A stretch of 10,778 nt of DNA from a bacterium. Lineage in GTDB: Bacteria > Spirochaetota > Spirochaetia > JABEVK01. The position numbers were made by a program, and so were the translations under genes. This document shows positions 6,121 through 10,778 of the stretch, one piece after another. The stretch is from contig JAJXVP010000078.1 in the NCBI GenBank assembly GCA_021782055.1, positions 1-10,778 on the forward strand, written 5' to 3'. The notes beneath the pieces were generated by a model, which ran no database searches, was not told where the DNA came from, and saw only the letters and a program-made list of their open reading frames with translations. Each line of letters begins with the position of its first letter. Within the stretch, counting starts at the first letter, position 1.

Positions 6121-7046
6121 TTTCCGCCTCCAAACATTCCAGTAAAGAATGAAACAATCGGATTCTGCTTTTCTACCGGCGAGGCACTCGTTACAGCATC
6201 GACTTTCTGACTTTCAGGTAATGAAGGTGCTTTTGTAAAGTCGTAAATCTCCTTCACCGCAGACAAATCTATGTATGATGTTTTGGCGCCGTTTTCTTCA
6301 GTAACTACCTTCCATGTTGGACCAAGTCTATCTTCCTTCTGCAAGTCATGCCCAGAGCTGGGCGCCACCATACCCCACGCCTTACCATTGAAATAATGAA
6401 TTCCGTTTATGCCAACCCAATGACTTTCAGGTCCCTTTCCGAAGTTAATCGAAATCTCGGCTTCAATTGAGTACCCTTTCCCCGTGTCTTTGCTGAATCC
6501 TACTATTTTTTTTGAAAGGTCTCCTTGAACCGCTCTAGTCCAATAATCTGGTGTTAAACCCTTACTTTGCGCATAATCAAATATCCTTTGTCTGCTTGTC
6601 TCTGAACTATTGGGTTCAAAGAAGGAACGATCAATATTCAGGGTTGACGGATTTACATAGGTTCCAGATGCGGCACTTACAGAATGCGCTGTTGCGAACA
6701 AGGTACAGCCATAAAGGTTGATGGTATCAGATTCTTTACCATATCCCAGTCTTACTTTATTGTACTCCTTGTCGCTCATCAAATTCGGAGAAGACTGATC
6801 AATTATCCACAACCCGCTCGGATCTTGAAACTCAAGAGGGTTCTCACAATTCTTGACTTCAACGTTACTTAGTGCCTTTGACTCGTCCTGATTTTTAGAA
6901 GATGAGCCCAGATTACCGGAGGTAAGACACAGAATCATCCAGTCGGTCAGAATCTCGAATTGTAACTGTTGAATGGCCGCCAGAACCAAGACAGTTGGTG
7001 TCAGGGGATGGGGGGAAGAATTGTGCAATCGGAGGCCTGGGGGCAT
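6117..7046 (-). CDS. Orphan Rhs C-terminal tip C with papain/C39-like cysteine peptidase domain
   Basis: The frame carries the Rhs-core exit NPLEFQDPSGL at residues 69-79 (6845-6810, as CENPLEFQDPSGL), then a toxin-like domain. Numbered from ATG 7046, the block NLYGCTLFATAHSV holds Cys114 and PESHWVGINGI holds His209, the pattern of papain-fold C39-like peptidases (Cys in a GC-x-LTS/A helix, later HWV-x-x-x-GI strand). Asn215 or a later polar residue could be the third catalytic member. The C-terminus is Pro/Ser-rich and ends FFTGMFGGGK. ATG 7046 has no ribosome binding site, and residues 1-65 do not look like Rhs core, so the start is doubtful and the part upstream of 6845 may be unrelated. 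The lipoprotein gene overlaps by 4 nt downstream and is the likely immunity gene. Confidence 0.62.
   Translation of the reverse strand: MPPGLRLHNSSPHPLTPTVLVLAAIQQLQFEILTDWMILCLTSGNLGSSSKNQDESKALSNVEVKNCENPLEFQDPSGLWIIDQSSPNLMSDKEYNKVRLGYGKESDTINLYGCTLFATAHSVSAASGTYVNPSTLNIDRSFFEPNSSETSRQRIFDYAQSKGLTPDYWTRAVQGDLSKKIVGFSKDTGKGYSIEAEISINFGKGPESHWVGINGIHYFNGKAWGMVAPSSGHDLQKEDRLGPTWKVVTEENGAKTSYIDLSAVKEIYDFTKAPSLPESQKVDAVTSASPVEKQNPIVSFFTGMFGGGK
6810..6845 (-). repeat. Third copy of the Rhs-core exit motif
   Basis: Encodes ENPLEFQDPSGL. From GAG TTT through GGG TTG it is identical to the tip B copy and differs from tip A at two bases. Its conserved position immediately ahead of unrelated domains in all three tips marks the core-to-tip boundary. 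Confidence 0.75.
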
Positions 7047-7087
7047 GGCATCAGTTTACGCCGACTTTTCTGCCCAGGCAAGGTGTG

Positions 7088-7378
7088 CTATCGGGTCAAG
7101 ATGGCAGCTACATAGTCGGGATTCTGTTCAACAATTTTCAAGAGGGCGCGGGCTGGACCATCCGGTTTGCGCCGCCCTTGTTCCCAATTGCGTAATGTAG
7201 CAGGGCTGACCCCGATCATCAAGGCAAACTCGTTTTGGGTCTTTCGGGTCCGTTCACGGATAGTTTTAATGTCCAACCGTGAGACTTCAAAACTCCTGCT
7301 GGGTTGGATATCTCCCCGCATAATCGCTCCGGCTTCTTTAATGCTGCTTACCAACGCTTCAAAGTCTTCATGTTTCAT
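7088..7378 (-). CDS. higA: HigA/NadS-type antitoxin, XRE-family HTH
   Basis: A 96-residue antitoxin of the HigA/NadS-like group: N-terminal FEALVSSIKEAGAIMRGD, then PSRSFEV, an HTH (TIRERTRKTQNEFALMIGVSPATLRNWEQGR) and the closing RRKPDGPARALLKIVEQNP. ATG at 7378 overlaps the toxin TGA (7377-7375) in an ATGA junction, supporting this start over the GTG at 7384. The upstream toxin has an in-frame stop while this gene is intact, the usual order of decay because losing the antitoxin first would be harmful. It probably recognises the inverted repeat at 7707-7728. Confidence 0.87.
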   Translation of the reverse strand: MKHEDFEALVSSIKEAGAIMRGDIQPSRSFEVSRLDIKTIRERTRKTQNEFALMIGVSPATLRNWEQGRRKPDGPARALLKIVEQNPDYVAAILTR

Positions 7379-7692
7379 TTCCACTCTTCCCTTACCAGCT
7401 GAACCAGTTTCTTTTTCTGAACTGGAGTCAAATCAACCTGCTCATTCTTGGGATAGGCAAAAAGTAAGTAAATTTGGTCCTGGTCATTCTTAAAGTAGTA
7501 GATGACCCGGATTCCTCCCCGTTTTCCACGGCCTTCACCACCCCATCGAATCTTACTTAAACCATCAGTACCTTAAAGGACGTCTCCAGCCTCTGGTTGA
7601 AGGATCAGAGCATCTTGCAAACCCTTGTGGCTGTCATCGTCCAGAAGTCCTAGAATCTGCCTGGTGAACACGCTGGTTTCAAAGAACTGCAT
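7375..7692 (-). pseudogene. higB: HigB/RelE-type toxin (PF06296-like) with one in-frame stop
   Basis: From ATG 7692 the frame reads MQFFETSVFTRQILGLL, continues to QPEAGDVL, meets TAA at 7575-7573, then continues in the same frame with GTDGLSKIRWGG, RGGIRVIYYFKN, YLLFAYPKNEQVDLTPVQKK and a TGA at 7377-7375. All RelE-family blocks are present: in relatives the stop position is usually Lys or another residue in GDVIxGTGGLRKIRW. A single A-to-T change (AAA to TAA) would explain it. Length without the stop would be 105 residues. Unless the stop is read through or is a sequencing error, the toxin is dead. The gene sits 30 nt behind the recombinase tail at 7723-7872. Confidence 0.88.
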
Positions 7693-7706
7693 AGACAATA
7701 ATGTGC

Positions 7707-7728
7707 CATTGACGTACATTCGTCAATG
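7707..7728 (-). promoter_or_regulatory. Perfect 8-bp inverted repeat, operator candidate of higBA
   Basis: CATTGACG and CGTCAATG flank a 6-nt spacer. The site covers a possible -35 (TTGACG, 7726-7721); a -10 CATTAT (7703-7698) follows after 17 nt. The -10 is only 5 nt from the toxin ATG, so a transcript from it would be nearly leaderless. An autoregulatory operator is the likely role. Confidence 0.55.
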
Positions 7729-7872
7729 TTCTCCTCCCAGTCCTGCCACCCGTTCCCTGTACTCTTCCTCCACCACCGCAAACAATCGGTTATCTAGTAT
7801 TAAATGGCTATACCGGGCCGTGCTTTCGATGTTGCTATGCCCATTCTTCAAGAAATGGGTTGCCGTCGAATG
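7723..7872 (-). pseudogene. Decayed tyrosine recombinase C-terminus with internal deletion
   Basis: The minus strand reads HSTATHFLKNGHSNIESTARYSHLI, then AVVEEEYRERVAGLGGEH and TGA at 7725-7723. HSTATHFLKNG is the box-II region, and GHSNIESTARYSHL holds the nucleophile Tyr. The ten or so residues normally between them (VDLRTIQxLL in relatives) are missing, an in-frame deletion, and the box-II Arg before HS is lost. Upstream of 7872 the similarity fades. The tail shares 32 identical nt with the remnant at 1411-1476. A toxin-antitoxin pair starts 30 nt downstream. Confidence 0.78.
7736..7767 (-). repeat. 32-nt identical direct repeat, copy 2 (recombinase tail)
   Basis: Identical partner of 1436-1467, same orientation and same reading frame of the recombinase tail. 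Confidence 0.85.
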
Positions 7873-8016
7873 CGGGTTATTCAAGGCAGAAGTCCTTGGG
7901 AAGCAAGGACCTTGGATACGCCGAGAGGATGTTGAATTGGCAACGCTGGAATTGTTTTAGAGGTTCAACACCAAACTTTTATTATAATCAACCGGCTCGT
8001 TGAGTCCGGACTCAAA

Positions 8017-8049
8017 GAAAAAAGGCCATCCTCAAAACTTTGGATGACC
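8017..8049 (-). terminator. Intrinsic terminator after the higA at 8072
   Basis: On the minus strand GGTCATCC and GGATGGCC form an 8-bp stem (one G-U pair) with a 10-nt loop, followed directly by TTTTTTCTTT. It begins 23 nt after the antitoxin stop. Confidence 0.8.
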
Positions 8050-8071
8050 TCATTCGCGCCAACTCCTGATC

Positions 8072-8365
8072 TCACCGAAACTCGATCACCAGTTCCTTTC
8101 CTAATGCATGGGCTACTTTTTCCAAGGTTTCCAACCGAGCACCTCCAGAGCGGTTCTCTAACCTCGACACCGCTGACTTCGTCGTCCTCAGTCTCCGAGG
8201 CAATTCTTCCTGCGTGATACCCTTTTCCTGCCTCAACCCCTTGATGACCAATCCCACCCGCAATTCAGCAAGTTCCTGTTCAACCATCCCCTCAAATCCA
8301 GAGGACACGCTGGCCCGCTCTCGAATCATCCGATCTACTTCGCTCCTTTCGTACTCCTCTGCCAA
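8072..8365 (-). CDS. higA: HigA-type antitoxin, XRE-family HTH
   Basis: A 97-residue antitoxin: N-terminal helix (EVDRMIRERASVSSGFEGMV), HTH (LRQEKGITQEELPRRLRTTKSAVSRLE) and the closing LETLEKVAHALGKELVIEF strand, typical of antitoxins paired with Gp49-like HigB toxins. The given start is TTG at 8365, overlapping the toxin remnant by 31 nt and keeping the family's N-terminal helix. An alternative is ATG at 8329, 5 nt after the toxin stop, with AGGAG about 13 nt upstream. An intrinsic terminator follows. The toxin is broken, so this may be a solitary antitoxin. Confidence 0.82.
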   Translation of the reverse strand: MAEEYERSEVDRMIRERASVSSGFEGMVEQELAELRVGLVIKGLRQEKGITQEELPRRLRTTKSAVSRLENRSGGARLETLEKVAHALGKELVIEFR

Positions 8366-8560
8366 TCGGCTTTGTAGTCCTTCGCCTTCTTTATCTCAGA
8401 ATCCGGTGTCTTCTGCGTCTTCTTTTGGAAGGTGTGGGTCAAAATCACCAGATTCCCCTTGTCCCAGAAACCCAAAAAACCGGTAAATATGCCCCGCAAG
8501 CCCTACTCGGCACTCGTACAGGTCAAGCACGCTGAGCATTGGTTCCTCCCGTCCTTCCAT
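8335..8560 (-). pseudogene. higB: HigB-type toxin (Gp49-like), frameshifted and N-terminally truncated
   Basis: From ATG 8560 the frame gives EEPMLSVLDLYECRV, LAGHIYRFFGF, then loses the family. Shifting one base at the TTTTTTGGG run (8479-8471) restores FWDKGNLVILTHTFQKKTQKTP, DSEIKKAKDYKADWQ and a TAG at 8337-8335. LTHTFQKKTQKTP with the IYRFFGFW strand is diagnostic of the HigB/Gp49 family. One extra G (or T) explains the shift; without it the frame stops at 8398-8396. The first 50 or so family residues are absent, with a TAA at 8578-8576 in frame upstream. A sequencing error in the homopolymer could account for the shift but not for the missing N-terminus. Confidence 0.85.
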
Positions 8561-8807
8561 GAAAACCTCCCAGGCTTACTCATAAGGAATAAGAATTACG
8601 ACCTCACCATGATAGGTATTTTATCAATTTTCTTCAGCCCGAAGGGGAGCCTAAAACAAGGGAAGTGGTGCTTTTCGAGGGTTGAAATAGACGAATTCTG
8701 TGGTTATTGACCTCATGTAATTAACCATTGACATTATTTTTTTGTAACCCTCTTCGCAGGAAGCGGAGAGGGCCTGCACTCTCCTGGTTTCTCTTAGACC
8801 GCAGAAC
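8561..8807. other. Gap without a supported gene; hairpin at 8748-8772
   Basis: I see no gene here. On the minus strand, after the lipoprotein stop, CCCTCT-C-CGC pairs with GCG-A-AGAGGG around a TTCCT loop (8772-8748). The following TTACAAAAAAA is not a U-tract, so this is a hairpin rather than a textbook terminator. A 66-codon frame overlapping the lipoprotein end (8651-8851) lacks family features and is left out. Confidence 0.4.
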
Positions 8808-10067
8808 TCATGGGCGGATAACCCGGAACCCGTAGGCATTACCTTTGGCATAAGGATAATCGTAGTTGATGTAACTCAGGACAAAGGTGGTACCAAGGGA
8901 ATTCCAATAGCCTTCACGCAACATTCGTTGAGTTCCCGAGGTTGGTCCCTGGTAGTTAGTTTGTGCCGTGGTAGGATCGGAGCCCTGCCAGTCCCAGCAC
9001 CATTCCCAAACATTCCCACTCAAATCGTAGATTCCTAACTCGTTCGCCGTCTTGGTTCCCACAGAGTGTGTTGTGCTTGAACTGTTCGAGCCATACCAAG
9101 CATAATTTCCAAGGTTTGCTTGGCCACCACTTGCCTCAGTACTACCTGCATAACCTTTATTGTAACCTGCCGTATTAACTCCACCAACAAGATCACTGGT
9201 CAGCCCGTCGCTCATGCCACCCATAGCCGCCCACATATTTTCCATTCGCGTGGGTAACCGGTAACCGTTGGCATTGGTGTTGACGGTTACAGCGTCCCAA
9301 GTCGTATTGTCAGCGGTAGGAATCGTACCCCAGGATGAGGGACTAGTACTTCCTCCAATTGAATACACTGGGGTAAGCCCTTCATTACTACTTAAATCGT
9401 TACAAAAGACGAGGGCAGCATACCAACTTACGGTATCCACAGGATGATTAGAGACGGAGCTGAAAGAACTGGGGTCCGCTAACCCGGTCACGCTGGCGAA
9501 CTGAGCTCCCGTAATCAGATTCGCACTCATATGAAACGTACTCACCGTCATATTCGGGCCCCCAGACTGCAGGGTGAAGGTTCCCCCCGCTACCGGAACA
9601 AGCGTCCCAATATTGGTCGAGGTCACATTGCCGAGCTGGCTTAGAGTGATGCTCACAGAATTTGTCCCCGTGGAGTTAACCGTAAACCCTGACGTTAACC
9701 CACTCCACACTACGGCATTGCTCGAGTTATACGCATACGCCCAGAAGTCAGTTGCTCCGGTCGCATTGACCTTAAAACTCCCCGTCCACGCCGAAACACC
9801 CTTGGTCAGCGTTCCGCTTCCTTCGCTGGTACCACTTTGAAGGGCCACAATCAACACCTTTGTTACGGTGCTATCACTAATCAAGCTTCGGGGTGACCCA
9901 GTCGAAGTGCTTGCCGTCACCGCAACGTTAGCAGTCCCCCCACTTCCAGAACTTCCACTCGATACGAAGTTACTGCTTAACGACGCCTGGGTCGGATTTG
10001 AACACCCCACCAAGACAGCCAAAGCGGCACCGACAACGGTTAGGGTAAATCGTTTCCTCAAATTCAT
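8808..10067 (-). CDS. Lipoprotein with SUMF1/FGE-like domain, probably non-catalytic
   Basis: A 419-residue exported lipoprotein. The signal is MNLRKRFTLTVVGAALAVLVGC with lipobox LVGC and Cys22. ATG 10067 is chosen over 10088 because GGGAG lies 7 nt upstream. Residues about 28-60 are a Ser/Gly/Thr linker, and about 60-145 a beta-rich domain. From about 148 to the end is the formylglycine-generating-enzyme/SUMF1 fold: LVPVAGGTFTL, HPVDTVSWYAALVFCNDLS, NGYRLPTRMENMWAA, NELGIYDLSGNVWEWCWDW and a final GNAYGFRVIRP. The segment usually RVLRGGSW is MLREGYW. The Cys pair used by aerobic FGE in the C-terminal block is absent, so a binding role (C-type-lectin-like fold) is more likely than sulfatase activation. 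It follows the 37-codon ORF by 17 nt. Confidence 0.88.
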   Translation of the reverse strand: MNLRKRFTLTVVGAALAVLVGCSNPTQASLSSNFVSSGSSGSGGTANVAVTASTSTGSPRSLISDSTVTKVLIVALQSGTSEGSGTLTKGVSAWTGSFKVNATGATDFWAYAYNSSNAVVWSGLTSGFTVNSTGTNSVSITLSQLGNVTSTNIGTLVPVAGGTFTLQSGGPNMTVSTFHMSANLITGAQFASVTGLADPSSFSSVSNHPVDTVSWYAALVFCNDLSSNEGLTPVYSIGGSTSPSSWGTIPTADNTTWDAVTVNTNANGYRLPTRMENMWAAMGGMSDGLTSDLVGGVNTAGYNKGYAGSTEASGGQANLGNYAWYGSNSSSTTHSVGTKTANELGIYDLSGNVWEWCWDWQGSDPTTAQTNYQGPTSGTQRMLREGYWNSLGTTFVLSYINYDYPYAKGNAYGFRVIRP

Positions 10068-10084
10068 AGGTTTCTCCCGAATCG

Positions 10085-10198
10085 TCACTGCGCTGTTACG
10101 CTAACGGTATAGTTTGTTAACTCGGTGACCTGCCCCAGCTCAACGAGCTCGGGGGTTTGGTAGGTCAATTCCACTATTGTTGGAATTGGCTTCAACAT
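10085..10198 (-). CDS. 37-residue peptide with lasso-leader-like motif
   Basis: ATG at 10198, with GAGGGAG 5 nt upstream, opens a frame of 37 codons ending in TGA at 10087-10085. The peptide contains YQTPELVELGQVTELT. Tyr, Pro (+3), Leu (+5), Gly (+9) and Thr (+15) match the spacing of lasso-peptide leader regions, which are recognised by RRE (PqqD-like) domains. Only nine residues (NYTVSVTAQ) follow the Thr, too short for a lasso core and without a Gly/Ala/Ser/Cys first residue or Asp/Glu at ring position 7-9. No RiPP maturation genes are in the window. The lipoprotein gene begins 17 nt downstream, so the two may form an operon. Role unknown; the motif match is what I see, a RiPP relationship is inference. 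Confidence 0.5.
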   Translation of the reverse strand: MLKPIPTIVELTYQTPELVELGQVTELTNYTVSVTAQ

Positions 10199-10284
10199 CT
10201 GTTCTCCCTCGGTAAATATTTATTAACTTTTTTATAATATACAAAATCAATCTAACACAATATGTTTCAAAAATCCAAAAAATA
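10199..10284 (-). promoter_or_regulatory. AT-rich intergenic region, likely promoter of the small ORF and lipoprotein
   Basis: Between the glutamine synthetase terminator and the 37-codon ORF lie about 85 very AT-rich nt (TATATTATAAAA near 10233-10244 on the minus strand). A promoter is likely here, but I cannot pick a -35/-10 pair with confidence. Confidence 0.3.
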
Positions 10285-10286
10285 AA

Positions 10287-10323
10287 AAATAATTAAAAAA
10301 AACCCCCGAGGTAACCTCGGGGG
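10287..10323 (-). terminator. Intrinsic terminator of glnN
   Basis: On the minus strand CCCCCGAGG and CCTCGGGGG form a perfect 9-bp GC-rich stem with a 3-nt loop (10323-10303), followed by eight T. It lies 27 nt after the stop of the glutamine synthetase gene. Confidence 0.92.
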
Positions 10324-10350
10324 CCTATTTCACCTTAACGTTTAAAAGAC

Positions 10351-10778
10351 TTAGAAGCGGAAGAGCATGTCTTCGTAGGTGGGGTACGGGTAATAGTCTG
10401 CAGGCAACACGCCTTCTAGAGCGTCCACGGCAGAGCGAACGCCCGCCATAGCAACAAAGACCTTTTCGCGGTAAAGTTTGGCCTTCTTGTGAGTATCGCC
10501 TTCGTCACGAGCACCGGCTAATTCTTTTTCAAGCACAGCCAGGGCGCCATAGGATTTTGCCAAAAGATCACCACCAGCCTTAAGCTGAGCTTCAGGTCCG
10601 CTGACGTCAACCTTAACGGCTTTCAGGGTTTCGATACTCGCTGCCAGACCAGTCAGCCATTCCAAAACGGAAGGCAGAATGTTCTTCTTGACCATTTCAA
10701 TCTGGACACCGGCTTCGATGTTGATGGTCTTGGCATACTTCTCGAGGTAGATCTCGACACGACTATGCAGCTCTTCTT
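10351..10778 (-). CDS. glnN: Glutamine synthetase type III, C-terminal end (partial)
   Basis: The last 141 codons or so of a GSIII enzyme, which makes glutamine from glutamate, ammonia and ATP. The frame is open to the window edge: EELHSRVEIYLEKYAKTINI, then EAGVQIEMVKKNILPSVLEW, the conserved GSIII segment (RxEIxLExYxKxxxIEAxxMxxMxxxxILPA) in the C-terminal helical domain. It ends PADYYPYPTYEDMLFRF, like the usual WPxPTYxxxLF ending. The catalytic barrel is outside the window, so activity cannot be judged. The ATG at 10695 is an internal Met, not the start. A strong terminator follows. This marks the housekeeping edge of the accessory region. Confidence 0.93.
   Translation of the reverse strand, partial: EELHSRVEIYLEKYAKTINIEAGVQIEMVKKNILPSVLEWLTGLAASIETLKAVKVDVSGPEAQLKAGGDLLAKSYGALAVLEKELAGARDEGDTHKKAKLYREKVFVAMAGVRSAVDALEGVLPADYYPYPTYEDMLFRF

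Noticed and set aside
68..8365. Chromosomal integron cassette array (small same-strand genes, TA pairs, recombinase remnants)
   Set aside because: I looked for paired RYYYAAC/GTTRRRY attC-like sites at gene ends and did not find them; the one GTTGGAT in repeat A is not conserved in repeat B, and the recombinase fragments show no integron-specific segment.
8651..8851. 66-codon minus-strand frame overlapping the lipoprotein end
   Set aside because: It has no ribosome binding site or family resemblance and overlaps a confident gene in another frame.
9574..10104. Long plus-strand frames opposite the SUMF1 lipoprotein
   Set aside because: They are antisense shadows of a clearly coding gene, of skewed composition and without ribosome binding sites.
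1..10778. CRISPR arrays, tRNA or rRNA genes
   Set aside because: No regularly spaced short repeats, no cloverleaf with a CCA-type end, and no rRNA-like stretches were seen on either strand.

Overview
Every recognisable gene in this window lies on the minus strand, so the layout is described from high to low coordinates. The organism cannot be named from sequence alone. A type III glutamine synthetase end, a SUMF1-fold lipoprotein and several decayed mobile and toxin-antitoxin genes at moderate G+C would fit a spirochaete (Treponema-like); this is an inference of modest confidence.

Region 1 (10778-8808) looks like stable chromosome. It holds the C-terminal end of a type III glutamine synthetase with a strong intrinsic terminator, then a 37-codon ORF (10198-10085) whose peptide resembles lasso-peptide leaders, then a 419-residue lipoprotein with a non-catalytic-looking SUMF1/FGE (C-type-lectin fold) domain.

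Region 2 (about 8560-1) is an accessory island of two interleaved kinds of unit. The first kind is HigBA/RelE-type toxin-antitoxin (TA) pairs, toxin gene first. There are four: 8560-8072 (toxin frameshifted and N-terminally truncated), 7692-7088 (toxin has one in-frame stop, antitoxin intact), 4761-4075 (intact) and 1366-711 (intact). Three of the four sit directly behind the decayed 3' end of a tyrosine-recombinase gene (7872-7723, 5179-4831, 1476-1411), and two of those tails share an identical 32-nt stretch. The second kind is displaced Rhs/YD-repeat C-terminal tips. Three reading frames open with the same Rhs-core exit motif (LEFQDPSGL or LEFKDSSGL), lack a convincing start of their own, and then diverge completely: 6845-6117 (papain/C39-like cysteine peptidase), 3549-2821 (Pro-rich linker plus Ala/Gly-rich hydrophobic domain) and 583-68 (unknown). 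Each is followed at once by a candidate immunity gene: a lipoprotein overlapping by 4 nt, an 89-residue two-helix membrane protein, and a gene cut by the window edge with a good ribosome binding site.

An IS21-family istA (2294-1347) is broken. It has lost its 3' end at a junction with a recombinase tail, istB is absent, and the second catalytic Asp is replaced by Asn. The best reading is a reservoir of orphan Rhs toxin-immunity tips mixed with recombinase-linked TA modules at different stages of decay. The repeats at the tips (a 93-nt direct repeat) and at the recombinase tails (32 nt) are natural places for recombination.
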